A DNA stretch of 9,652 nt from Bacteroidota bacterium (GCA_023386395.1 JAEWJV010000005.1:1-9652); one strand, 5' to 3'. Numbered from the stretch's first letter, positions 1 to 6,252 are shown. Numbers and translations are program-made. Notes: generated from the sequence alone by a model not told the origin.

Positions 1-1
1 A

Positions 2-526
2 GACCAGGTTGAAGCCTTGCATAATTTTACGAACGTTTATGTAAGTGATATTTTCAATCTTAATGATGCGCTGGAAATGATTTTGCAGGTGGGCGAACTT
101 GTGCATAAAGATGAAGCCGCCGGTAAAATAACAGCGTTGATCAGCAAGAAATTTTCGTCATTAGAAATTATTCAGCAGGAGAGAAGGGCTGCTTATCTTA
201 TCTGGCAAAATCCATTCATGGCTGCCGGCGGTGATACATTTATACATGACATGATGCAGTATTGCGGCCTTCAAAATGTGTTTGCAGATAAATTGCGCTA
301 TCCCGAAACAACAATTGAAGAACTGCAATCGCTGAACTGTGAAGTATTACTGCTTTCATCAGAACCTTTCCCTTTCAAACAAAAACAGGCAGATGAAATA
401 CAATCCCTTTTTCCTTCAGTAAGAATTATGTTGGTTGATGGAGAAATGTTTAGCTGGTATGGCAGCAGGTTGATGTACGCAGCAGATTATTTTGATAACC
501 TTATTCAATCCAGACTATTGGTCTGA
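2..526 (+). CDS. Periplasmic binding protein, BtuF/TroA-like helical-backbone metal receptor (3' part)
   Basis: This is the C-terminal part (174 residues visible) of a protein whose frame is open to the left edge, so the true start lies outside the window; the TTG at 17 is just an internal Leu codon. Visible features are a long helix rich in Leu/Glu (the helical backbone linking two lobes), then a second alpha/beta lobe with the segment YLIWQNPFMAAGGDTFIHDM, a TTIEEL motif and a strand CEVLLLSSEPFPF. These are typical of substrate-binding proteins for cobalamin, haem or ferric siderophores working with ABC importers. The protein is expected in the periplasm or anchored to a membrane, but the signal sequence is not in view. 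It ends 24 bases from the convergent arfB. The ligand cannot be told from this part. Confidence 0.75.
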   Translation, partial: DQVEALHNFTNVYVSDIFNLNDALEMILQVGELVHKDEAAGKITALISKKFSSLEIIQQERRAAYLIWQNPFMAAGGDTFIHDMMQYCGLQNVFADKLRYPETTIEELQSLNCEVLLLSSEPFPFKQKQADEIQSLFPSVRIMLVDGEMFSWYGSRLMYAADYFDNLIQSRLLV

Positions 527-550
527 GCTTTAATGCGTTTGACCAGGCAT

Positions 551-958
551 TTAATAATCTTCCCGTTTTAATTTTTTTCTTCCTTCTTTAAGTGATGATT
601 GCAGCTTTTTATTTTCAAGCCTTCTTTCTTTTACGCCTTTTGGAATTTTAGTAGCGATCCTTATTTTCTTTGGCTGCAATGCATGGTTCACAAGCGCATT
701 CATCTTTTCAATTACAGATTCTTTATTGCCTATCTGCGTTCTTTCCGTTTGGGATTTTACCAGGAAAAAACCATCGGTTGTTATGCGGTTTGAAAGTTTT
801 TCTGCAAGCAATTGTTTTTGCTGTTCCGTTACCAGGTCCGAAGCATCAATAAGCCAGCGGCCTTCCACCATTGTTTCCACTTTATTTACATTTTGCCCGC
901 CTTTGCCGCCGCTGCGTGCGGTTTTAAAAATAATTTCGCTGCTTATATCAATCTTCAT
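551..958 (-). CDS. arfB: Ribosome-rescue peptidyl-tRNA hydrolase ArfB (YaeJ-type)
   Basis: This 135-residue protein has the class I release-factor catalytic core without the codon-recognition domains. The GGQ loop sits at residues 20-22 in the context RSGGKGGQNVNK, and the Gln acts in hydrolysis of peptidyl-tRNA on stalled ribosomes. The C-terminal third (from about residue 92, PKKIRIATKIPKG, to the end) is strongly basic and Lys/Arg-rich, as in ArfB, where the tail enters the empty mRNA channel. Length matches the family (about 140). ATG at 958 is chosen over an in-frame GTG at 976: it places the GGQ at the usual distance from the N-terminus, and a consensus promoter at 982-1013 would start transcription near or inside the longer reading frame. 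The gene is divergent from dtd and convergent with the upstream binding-protein gene. Confidence 0.92.
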   Translation of the reverse strand: MKIDISSEIIFKTARSGGKGGQNVNKVETMVEGRWLIDASDLVTEQQKQLLAEKLSNRITTDGFFLVKSQTERTQIGNKESVIEKMNALVNHALQPKKIRIATKIPKGVKERRLENKKLQSSLKEGRKKLKREDY

Positions 959-981
959 GACCTTAATTTTAAACACTTAAA

Positions 982-1013
982 CAAAATTACATAACATGCG
1001 TGCAGTTATACAA
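982..1013 (-). promoter_or_regulatory. Bacteroidota-type promoter for arfB
   Basis: Read on the minus strand there is TTG (1013-1011), a 21-base spacer, then TAATTTTG (989-982). This matches the Bacteroidota housekeeping consensus TTG-N(17-23)-TAnnTTTG exactly. The -7 element ends 23 bases before the arfB ATG at 958, leaving a short leader. The -33 element lies inside the first codons of dtd, so the two divergent genes share this DNA. Start-site position is inferred, not measured. Confidence 0.6.
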
Positions 1014-1448
1014 CGTGTTTCAGAAGCTTCTGTAACAGTTGATGAAAATATTACAGGCAGTATTAAAAACGGCCTGCTTGTTTTTATAGGAATTGAAGAT
1101 GCTGATACCACAGAAGATATTCAATGGCTGAGTGGTAAAATAGTTAACCTCAGAATTTTTAATGATAATAACGGCGTAATGAATATAAGTATTAAAGATA
1201 TTGATGGCGGCATTTTGCTGGTTAGCCAGTTTACTTTACAAGCATCTACCAAAAAAGGAAACCGTCCTTCTTATATAAAGGCAAGCAAACCAGAAATCGC
1301 CATCCCGTTATATGAAAACATGATTGTGCAACTTGAAAAAGACCTTGGAAAAAAGATTGAAACCGGTGTTTTTGGCGCTGATATGAAGGTGAGATTACTG
1401 AACGACGGACCTGTTACAATATGGTTTGATACGAAACAAAAACAATGA
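996..1448 (+). CDS. dtd: D-aminoacyl-tRNA deacylase
   Basis: This 150-residue protein is a full-length DTD. It removes D-amino acids (and glycine mischarged on tRNA-Ala) from tRNA in the cytoplasm, protecting translation from wrong-handed residues. The start MRAVIQRVSEASVTV is characteristic. The two active-site motifs are present: SQFTL at residues 77-81 and GPVT at 138-141 within NDGPVT, which in the family form the chiral-proofreading pocket across the dimer interface. GVFGADM at 124-130 is also a family block. Start is the ATG 37 bases from the divergent arfB start. A partial -7 match (TAATTTTA, 964-971) precedes it but has no good -33 partner. About 128 non-coding bases separate it from the next gene. 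Confidence 0.96.
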   Translation: MRAVIQRVSEASVTVDENITGSIKNGLLVFIGIEDADTTEDIQWLSGKIVNLRIFNDNNGVMNISIKDIDGGILLVSQFTLQASTKKGNRPSYIKASKPEIAIPLYENMIVQLEKDLGKKIETGVFGADMKVRLLNDGPVTIWFDTKQKQ

Positions 1449-1507
1449 TTGTTTTATTTAAGGCCTTTTGTGAAAGAACTCTTAAATACTATCTTTTATT
1501 TTATTTA

Positions 1508-1539
1508 TTGAGATATGTTAAAGCGCTATAACTATTTTG
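1508..1539 (+). promoter_or_regulatory. Possible promoter for the TIM-barrel lipoprotein gene
   Basis: TTG (1508-1510) is followed after 22 bases by TATTTTG (1533-1539), one base shorter than the TAnnTTTG consensus. It lies 37 bases before the ATG at 1577 in an otherwise featureless AT-rich spacer. The match is imperfect, so this is a suggestion. Confidence 0.3.
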
Positions 1540-1576
1540 CCGCTTTAAAATTTATCACTTAAAAATTTATTTACTT

Positions 1577-2458
1577 ATGAAATTGCTTGCATCGGCCTTA
1601 CTTGGCTGCATGATTGGCCTCGCAGCTTGCAACAGCGGCGGTTCTGCTTCTTCCGATACCGATTCCACAACTGCAGATACAACCGTATCTGCCGGCAGCA
1701 CAGATGGATTTAAACTTGGTGTGCAAATGTGGACATTCAGGGTGTTTACATTCACCGAAGCGCTTGATAAGGTTGACAGCGCGGGTATAAAAAACATTGA
1801 AGCTTTCTGGGGGCAAAAACTCGGTGGCGACATGAAAGGGGAATTTGGTGCAGGCATGGATGCCGATACAAAAACAAAGCTTAAAAAGCATTTGCAGGAT
1901 AAAGGAATACAGATTGTTGCCATGGGTGTAATTACACCAAAAGATAAAGATGAATGGATAAAGGCTTTTGACCTGGCAAAAGAATTTGGCCTGAGCTACA
2001 TTACATCTGAGCCAATAAAAACACAGTGGGATATGATTGACAGCCTTGCTGGCGTTTATGGTATTAAAATCGCTATTCACGATCATCCAAAGCCAAATGC
2101 ATACTGGAGTCCTGATTCTGTTTTGGCTGCCATCGCTAATCATTCCAACATTGGTTCTTGCGCTGATATTGGCCACTGGGCACGCAATGGTGTTGACCCC
2201 GTTGAAGCATTGAAGAAGCTGGACGGCCACATTATTGGTGTGCATTTAAAAGATATCGTGAAGTTTGATGATACAGAGGCTGCAGACACCGTAGTTTCTA
2301 AAGGTGTACTTGATTTTCCGGCTATATTCACTGAATTAAAAAGGCAGAATTTCAATGGAATGATGTCTATTGAACATGAATCAAACTGGGAACATAACCT
2401 GCCTGATGTAATATTTACAAAACAGTATTTTGAGGAGCAGGTATCCAAATTGAAATAA
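1577..2458 (+). CDS. Lipoprotein with xylose-isomerase-like TIM barrel (sugar phosphate isomerase/epimerase family)
   Basis: This 293-residue protein begins with a lipoprotein signal peptide: MKLL, a hydrophobic run, then lipobox LAAC with the lipidated Cys at 18. A Ser/Thr/Asp-rich linker follows to about residue 44, then an AP-endonuclease-2/xylose-isomerase-like barrel starting KLGVQMWTFR. Candidate metal ligands of the family are visible: Glu145 (TSEP), Asp197 and His200 (CADIGHW), His223 (GVHLKD) and Glu266 (SIEHES). The residues right after the Cys are not acidic or Lys-rich, so the known Bacteroidota surface-export signal is not obvious and a periplasm-facing location is the better guess. 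The enzyme class isomerises or epimerises sugars or related keto compounds; the substrate is not known. No transporter or glycosidase gene sits beside it in this window. Confidence 0.85.
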   Translation: MKLLASALLGCMIGLAACNSGGSASSDTDSTTADTTVSAGSTDGFKLGVQMWTFRVFTFTEALDKVDSAGIKNIEAFWGQKLGGDMKGEFGAGMDADTKTKLKKHLQDKGIQIVAMGVITPKDKDEWIKAFDLAKEFGLSYITSEPIKTQWDMIDSLAGVYGIKIAIHDHPKPNAYWSPDSVLAAIANHSNIGSCADIGHWARNGVDPVEALKKLDGHIIGVHLKDIVKFDDTEAADTVVSKGVLDFPAIFTELKRQNFNGMMSIEHESNWEHNLPDVIFTKQYFEEQVSKLK

Positions 2459-2480
2459 ACCGGTTAGTTGTTTACGTTTT

Positions 2481-2523
2481 GCAAATGTTTCATGCCTGGC
2501 ACGCATACCTGCATGATGTTTGC
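2481..2523 (+). other. Imperfect hairpin upstream of the small coiled-coil gene
   Basis: Nested inverted repeats: GCAAA (2481-2485) pairs with TTTGC (2519-2523), and CATGC (2491-2495) pairs with GCATG (2511-2515), separated by an asymmetric internal loop and a 15-base apical loop. It lies between the TIM-barrel lipoprotein stop and the next ATG. It has no T-run, so it is not a classical intrinsic terminator. It may be a leader structure or chance. Confidence 0.25.
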
Positions 2524-2550
2524 ACTATTTCCATAACAAAATAAATAACT

Positions 2551-2829
2551 ATGGAAAAACGTGCTAAACTTGAGGCGATTGACAAAATGCTTCGTGAATT
2601 GGATGACGTTAAAAATTCACAAACATCTTTATTGAAAAAGATTGCGCAATTAGAGGCGGAAAATATTAATGCAGGCGTGAGCCTTCTTGATAAATCACTG
2701 CCCGATGTGCATGGCCACGCAGATGATACGCTTGAAACAGTTTCCAAACTGATAGAAGATTTGCAGGTGCATCGCGATGATTTTGCAAAAAAGTATAATC
2801 TTAATGCACCTGAAGAAGCAACAACTTAG
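2551..2829 (+). CDS. Small coiled-coil protein, function unknown
   Basis: This 92-residue protein is predicted to be helical and highly charged, with no signal peptide or membrane segment, so probably cytoplasmic. Residues 1-40 show Leu/Ile spacing with Lys/Glu in between (MEKRAKLEAIDKMLRELDD, then LLKKIAQLEAEN), consistent with a coiled coil. A short break with Pro/His/Gly (LPDVHGHADD) is followed by a second amphipathic helix (LETVSKLIEDLQVHRDDFAKKY). I do not recognise the family. It has its own spacer on both sides and ends 18 bases before a strong terminator, so it is likely transcribed alone or with the upstream lipoprotein gene and not with the nuo operon. Reading-frame quality and the well-placed terminator support it as a real gene. 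Confidence 0.75.
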   Translation: MEKRAKLEAIDKMLRELDDVKNSQTSLLKKIAQLEAENINAGVSLLDKSLPDVHGHADDTLETVSKLIEDLQVHRDDFAKKYNLNAPEEATT

Positions 2830-2847
2830 AATTTGATAAAATTACAT

Positions 2848-2878
2848 AAAGCCTGCCTCAGCGCAGGCTTTTGTTTTT
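2848..2878 (+). terminator. Intrinsic terminator after the coiled-coil gene
   Basis: A perfect 9-bp stem, AAAGCCTGC (2848-2856) with GCAGGCTTT (2863-2871), has a 6-base loop and is followed by TGTTTTT. It separates the left gene group from the nuo operon. The A-rich 5' side would also allow weaker function in the opposite direction. Confidence 0.9.
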
Positions 2879-2909
2879 ATAGTGATAAAATATTATTTCA
2901 GTTAATAAC

Positions 2910-2944
2910 TTGTTTTTTATTGTAATAAATCACACTTACTTTTG
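2910..2944 (+). promoter_or_regulatory. Promoter of the nuo operon
   Basis: TACTTTTG (2937-2944) matches the Bacteroidota -7 consensus TAnnTTTG exactly. The nearest usable -33 candidate is TTG at 2910-2912 with a 24-base spacer, slightly longer than usual. The region follows the terminator at 2848-2878 and precedes the nuoA ATG at 2969 by 24 bases, giving a short leader. It is the only consensus-quality promoter seen for the whole gene string that follows. Confidence 0.55.
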
Positions 2945-2968
2945 CCGTATTCAAAGCGCCCTTCATTC

Positions 2969-3370
2969 ATGAACTCATTAGTTTATTTACTTGATACAGT
3001 TGTTACAGGAAATTCAGCAGACTATGTGCCAATCGGCATACAAATAATCTTTGCCGCAGGCTTTGTTGCCACCGTAATGATTGCAACACACCTGCTGGGC
3101 CCAAAAAGGAAAACAGCAGAAAAACTTGAAAACTTTGCAAGCGGTATAGAAAGTCATGGAAATGCACGACAGCCCTTAGCCATCAAGTATTTCCTGGTGG
3201 CTATTTTATTTGTGCTGTTTGATGTGGAAGTAATATTCTTTTATCCTTATGCTGTAAATTTTAAATCGCTCGGCTGGTATGGGTTTATTGAAGTATTGTT
3301 ATTTGTGGGTTTCTTTTTAACAGGATTTATCTATATAATTAAGAAAGGCGCTTTAAAGTGGGAAGATTAA
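2969..3370 (+). CDS. nuoA: NADH-quinone oxidoreductase subunit A
   Basis: This 133-residue membrane subunit of complex I (ND3 homologue) has three hydrophobic helices at about residues 20-43, 72-95 and 105-125. The first loop carries FASGIESHGNAR (56-67), equivalent to the YECG/FESG segment near the quinone channel, with Ser at the position of the mitochondrial switch Cys. The second helix has the family block FLVAILFVLFDVEVIFFYP with the conserved FD-E acidic pair. ATG at 2969 is preferred: the frame also opens at a TTG at 2942, but that TTG lies inside the promoter -7 element and could not be in the transcript. It is the first gene of the operon. Confidence 0.95.
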   Translation: MNSLVYLLDTVVTGNSADYVPIGIQIIFAAGFVATVMIATHLLGPKRKTAEKLENFASGIESHGNARQPLAIKYFLVAILFVLFDVEVIFFYPYAVNFKSLGWYGFIEVLLFVGFFLTGFIYIIKKGALKWED

Positions 3371-3388
3371 ATTATTTAATTTGAAGAT

Positions 3389-3411
3389 TTCCTGCCGTTG
3401 GCAGACAGGAA
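3389..3411 (+). other. Small hairpin in the nuoA-nuoB spacer
   Basis: Two mutually exclusive stems occur: TTCCTG (3389-3394) with CAGGAA (3406-3411), or the inner CTGCC (3392-3396) with GGCAG (3400-3404). There is no T-run, so it should not terminate transcription strongly. It could be a processing or stability element or a remnant of an intergenic palindromic repeat. Confidence 0.45.
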
Positions 3412-3433
3412 TGTGTTAATGAACAGAGGTTGA

Positions 3434-3452
3434 ATTTTCAAATTTTTAAATT
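3434..3452 (+). repeat. AT-rich 19-base direct repeat, copy 1 (nuoB leader)
   Basis: ATTTTCAAATTTTTAAATT occurs here, 15 bases before the nuoB ATG, and again identically at 4952-4970 before nuoD. In this copy a further TTTTCAAAA follows directly, so the leader is a short array of TTTTCAAA-like units. Confidence 0.7.
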
Positions 3453-3467
3453 TTCAAAATCAAGATA

Positions 3468-4058
3468 ATGGCAAGACCGGTGAGATTTAATATACATCCA
3501 AAAGGAACATCTATTCACGATAATATTGCCTTGGCTGATATGCCGGAAGGCTCAATGGGCGAAGGCTATTTTGCAACAAACCTTGAAAAGGTTATTGGCC
3601 TGGCAAGAAAAAATTCTATATGGCCTTTACCTTTTGCCACAAGCTGTTGCGGCATTGAATTTATGGCTACAATGGCGGCAACGTACGACCTTGCACGCTT
3701 TGGTTCCGAACGTTTGGGTTTTACGCCGCGCCAGTGCGATTTGCTGATGGTAATGGGCACTATAGCAAAAAAAATGGGCCCTGTTTTAAAACAGGTTTAC
3801 CTTCAGATGGCAGAGCCACGCTGGGTTTTGGCAATGGGCGCCTGCGCTGCATCCGGCGGGGTATTCGATACTTATTCTGTGTTGCAGGGTATTGACCAGA
3901 TCATCCCGGTTGATGTGTATATTCCCGGTTGCCCGCCAAGGCCCGAAGCCGTGATTGATGGTGTTTTGAAAATACAGGACCTGGTGCACAACGAAAGTTT
4001 GCGCAGAAGAAACAGCGAACATTATAAAGCTTTGCTTAACAGTTATGGCATACAATAA
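3468..4058 (+). CDS. nuoB: NADH-quinone oxidoreductase subunit B
   Basis: This 196-residue protein (PSST homologue) binds the terminal [4Fe-4S] cluster N2 that passes electrons to quinone. The four ligand cysteines are visible: Cys60 and Cys61 (TSCCGIEF), Cys126 (MGACAASGG) and Cys155 (PGCPPRPE). The block RLGFTPRQCDLLMVMGTI (82-99) is the family signature, here with Cys90 where Ala or Ser is more common. The N-terminal 40 residues are polar and longer than in minimal versions; the C-terminus is a basic helix. It acts on the cytoplasmic side of the inner membrane with NuoC and NuoD. Spacing to nuoA is 97 bases with a hairpin and AT-rich repeat; spacing to nuoC is wholly a palindromic element. 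Confidence 0.97.
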   Translation: MARPVRFNIHPKGTSIHDNIALADMPEGSMGEGYFATNLEKVIGLARKNSIWPLPFATSCCGIEFMATMAATYDLARFGSERLGFTPRQCDLLMVMGTIAKKMGPVLKQVYLQMAEPRWVLAMGACAASGGVFDTYSVLQGIDQIIPVDVYIPGCPPRPEAVIDGVLKIQDLVHNESLRRRNSEHYKALLNSYGIQ

Positions 4059-4141
4059 GCCCCTATCCCCTAAAGGGGAGTTAATGAGGTGCTTAACAGA
4101 ATAAATTATAAACTTTAAATAACTCCCTTCAGGGCTGGGGC
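4059..4141. repeat. Palindromic intergenic element filling the nuoB-nuoC spacer
   Basis: Two arms are inverted copies of each other. The left arm (4059-4086) begins GCCCC and contains CCCCTAAAGGGG followed by AGTTAATG. The right arm (4117-4141), read on the other strand, begins GCCCC and contains CCCTGAAGGG followed by AGTTATTT. Each arm is itself a small palindrome, and the AT-rich centre is about 30 bases. The element starts at the base after the nuoB stop and ends three bases before the nuoC ATG. It resembles REP/MITE-like intergenic repeats common in Bacteroidota, but copy number cannot be judged here. On RNA it could form one long or two short hairpins ahead of nuoC. Confidence 0.7.
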
Positions 4142-4144
4142 ATT

Positions 4145-4738
4145 ATGGGTTTAACTTACGATAGAATTAAAGAAAAGCTTTCTGAAAAATTTGGCGATGA
4201 GGTTAGCAATTTTGAAGAGCCTTACGGCATGCTTTGCTTTGAAGTGCCAAAAGATATGAACCTGAAAATAATGCAGTTTCTGTATGATGATGATGAACTC
4301 CGTTTCAGGTTTCTTACAACATTAAATGCCATTCATTATCCCGATAATAAAGGCCGTGAATTAGCCATTGTGTACCATTTGCATAATATGGTTGACAATG
4401 TGCGCCTGCGCTTTAAAATTTATGTTGATATAACAAAGCCCGATGTATTTACGGCTACAAGATTATTTGAAGCAGCCAACTGGCTTGAACGTGAAACATA
4501 TGATTTTTACGGTGTAAACTTCTTCGGGCATCCAAACCTGGTGCGTATATTAAATGTGGACGAAATGGATTATTTTCCTATGCGCAAGGAATATCCGCTG
4601 GAAGACCAGACGAGAAAAGATAAAGACGATGAAATGTTTGGCCGGGGCGGTTCTGCGGGTTATGGAACTGTAAAAACGGATGAGGATACGACCATAGCAG
4701 AATCTGAAAAAGGTAATGTCGGCGATAAACTGATATAA
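4145..4738 (+). CDS. nuoC: NADH-quinone oxidoreductase subunit C
   Basis: This 197-residue protein is the 30-kDa peripheral-arm subunit of complex I, packing against NuoD and NuoB without its own cofactor. The family signature is present at about residues 113-130, WLERETYDFYGVNFFGHP, followed by LVRIL and a PMRKEYPLEDQ block (145-154). The C-terminal roughly 40 residues (from 157) are charged and Gly-rich and look disordered; this tail varies between species. NuoC and NuoD are separate, not fused as in Escherichia coli. The ATG is three bases after a palindromic element, and no Shine-Dalgarno sequence is visible. The next small gene begins one base after its stop. Confidence 0.95.
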   Translation: MGLTYDRIKEKLSEKFGDEVSNFEEPYGMLCFEVPKDMNLKIMQFLYDDDELRFRFLTTLNAIHYPDNKGRELAIVYHLHNMVDNVRLRFKIYVDITKPDVFTATRLFEAANWLERETYDFYGVNFFGHPNLVRILNVDEMDYFPMRKEYPLEDQTRKDKDDEMFGRGGSAGYGTVKTDEDTTIAESEKGNVGDKLI

Positions 4739-4739
4739 A

Positions 4740-4937
4740 ATGGTAAGAATTTATTCTAAGTATAAACGGCTTATTTTAAGCCTGATTGTTTTGATAGCTT
4801 TAATTGTTTCATTTGCTTTTCCGGCAGATGGATTTAGCAGAAGTTTCTTATTAGGACTTTCGGCTGGAATTTCATTTATAATTTTAGGCATGCGCATTGG
4901 CAGCATGAAGGCAAAGAGACAACAGTATAGCAAATAA
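4740..4937 (+). CDS. Small two-helix membrane protein inside the nuo operon, unknown function
   Basis: This 65-residue protein has a basic N-terminus (MVRIYSKYKR), a first hydrophobic helix at about 11-28 ending FAFP, a short polar turn (ADGFSR), a second hydrophobic helix at about 34-52, and a basic C-terminus (MKAKRQQYSK). Both ends are positively charged, so by the positive-inside rule both should face the cytoplasm, making a hairpin in the inner membrane. I recognise no family. The start is one base after the nuoC stop, which suggests translational coupling. Its place between nuoC and nuoD suggests a link to complex I (assembly or accessory subunit), but this is inference from position alone. 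Confidence 0.7.
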   Translation: MVRIYSKYKRLILSLIVLIALIVSFAFPADGFSRSFLLGLSAGISFIILGMRIGSMKAKRQQYSK

Positions 4938-4951
4938 AGTACGTTGTTATC

Positions 4952-4970
4952 ATTTTCAAATTTTTAAATT
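4952..4970 (+). repeat. AT-rich 19-base direct repeat, copy 2 (nuoD leader)
   Basis: ATTTTCAAATTTTTAAATT is identical to 3434-3452. It lies 21 bases before the nuoD ATG and is followed by two ATTGTC units (4968-4973 and 4976-4981). Both copies sit in the leader of a nuo gene, at similar distance from the start codon. Confidence 0.7.
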
Positions 4971-4991
4971 GTCTGATTGTCAAATTAAAAA

Positions 4992-6233
4992 ATGCAAGAC
5001 GTAGTATCGATAAAAGATAATCATATTGTTCTGCCGGATGGTTCCATAGAAAAGCAAACCACAACGCTTAATCTCGGGCCAACACACCCGGCCACGCATG
5101 GTGTGTTCCAGAATATCCTGGAAATGGATGGCGAACGCATTGTTTCAGCCAAACAAACCATCGGTTATATTCACCGCGCATTTGAAAAAATTGCAGAACG
5201 CAGGCCGCTTTATCAAATCACGCCGCTTACTGACCGGATGAATTATTGCAGCAGCCCCATCAATAACATAGGCTGGCATACAACCTGCGAAAAATTACTG
5301 AAGATACAAACGCCCAAACGTGTTGATTATCTCCGCGTAATAATAATGGAACTGGCAAGAATTTCAGATCATCTGATCTGTAATTCGGTGGTGGGAGTGG
5401 ATGCCGGCGCTTTTACCGGTTTCCTGTATGTAATGCAATACCGCGAGCTGATTTATGAAATCTATGAATCTGTTTGTGGCTCCCGCCTAACAACTAACAT
5501 TGGCCGTATTGGCGGTTTTGAAAGAAACTTTAATAATGTTACCTGGGAAAAACTGGACAAGTTTTTAAAAGAATATCCAACAGCATTAAAAGAACTTGAC
5601 GGCCTTTTATTACGTAACCGCATATTCATGGAACGCACTATTGGTGCAGGTCCTATAAGTGCAGAACGTGCGTTGAATTATGGCTTTACGGGCCCTAATT
5701 TACGGGCTGCCGGCGTTGATTATGATGTGCGTGTACATTCACCTTATTGCAGTTACCAGGATTTTGATTTTAAAGTTCCGGTTGGCAGTACCGGTGATTG
5801 TTATGACCGTTTTTTAGTACGCGACCAGGAGATGTGGCAGTCGATGAAGATCATAGAACAGGCTTACCGGAAAATACAGGATTTTAAAGGAGAAGAAGCT
5901 GAGGTGTACCATGCAGATGTCCCTGAATATTATCTTCCCAAAAAAGAAGATGTATATACAAAGATGGAGCAGTTGATATGGCATTTTAAAATTATTATGG
6001 GTGAGATTGATATGCCGGTTGGCGAAGTATATCATAGTGTGGAAGGTGGTAATGGCGAACTTGGTTTTTATTTAATAAGCGATGGCGGCAGAACCCCTTA
6101 CCGTTTGCATTTTCGCAGGCCCTGTTTTATTTATTACCAGGCTTATGAAGAACTGGTGAAGGATGCCATGCTGAGCGATGCAGTTATAACACTGAGCAGC
6201 CTGAACTTAATTGCAGGCGAAATGGATAGTTAA
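4992..6233 (+). CDS. nuoD: NADH-quinone oxidoreductase subunit D
   Basis: This 413-residue protein is the 49-kDa complex I subunit, derived from the large subunit of [NiFe] hydrogenases, and forms the quinone-binding pocket with NuoB. LNLGPTHPATHG (26-37) carries His32, and TDRMNY (80-85) carries Tyr85; these correspond to the His and Tyr known to hold the quinone head group. Other family blocks are IGYIHRAFEK, RIGGFERNF, GPNLRAAGVDYDVR, and a C-terminus ending IAGEMDS, where GEVDR is the usual ending. The hydrogenase Ni-binding cysteines are absent, as expected. Length is normal. It follows a 54-base AT-rich leader after the small membrane protein gene, and nuoE starts 19 bases after its stop. 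Confidence 0.97.
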   Translation: MQDVVSIKDNHIVLPDGSIEKQTTTLNLGPTHPATHGVFQNILEMDGERIVSAKQTIGYIHRAFEKIAERRPLYQITPLTDRMNYCSSPINNIGWHTTCEKLLKIQTPKRVDYLRVIIMELARISDHLICNSVVGVDAGAFTGFLYVMQYRELIYEIYESVCGSRLTTNIGRIGGFERNFNNVTWEKLDKFLKEYPTALKELDGLLLRNRIFMERTIGAGPISAERALNYGFTGPNLRAAGVDYDVRVHSPYCSYQDFDFKVPVGSTGDCYDRFLVRDQEMWQSMKIIEQAYRKIQDFKGEEAEVYHADVPEYYLPKKEDVYTKMEQLIWHFKIIMGEIDMPVGEVYHSVEGGNGELGFYLISDGGRTPYRLHFRRPCFIYYQAYEELVKDAMLSDAVITLSSLNLIAGEMDS

Positions 6234-6252
6234 TATTTTGAATTGAACATAA

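Noticed and set aside
519..545. Hairpin TGGTC...GACCA between the convergent genes as a bidirectional terminator
   Set aside because: Only five base pairs with a 17-base loop and no T-run.
958..976. Longer arfB start at GTG 976
   Set aside because: It lies next to the likely transcription start set by the -7 element at 982-989 and adds six residues not typical of the family; ATG at 958 fits better.
1598..2245. Long minus-strand frame of 215 residues opposite the TIM-barrel lipoprotein gene
   Set aside because: Its translation is Cys/His-rich without any recognisable fold, and the plus strand has clear lipoprotein and barrel motifs; it is a shadow frame.
2515..2522. GATGTTTG as a -7 element for the coiled-coil gene
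   Set aside because: First base mismatches the TAnnTTTG consensus and there is no -33 partner at suitable distance; it overlaps a hairpin arm.
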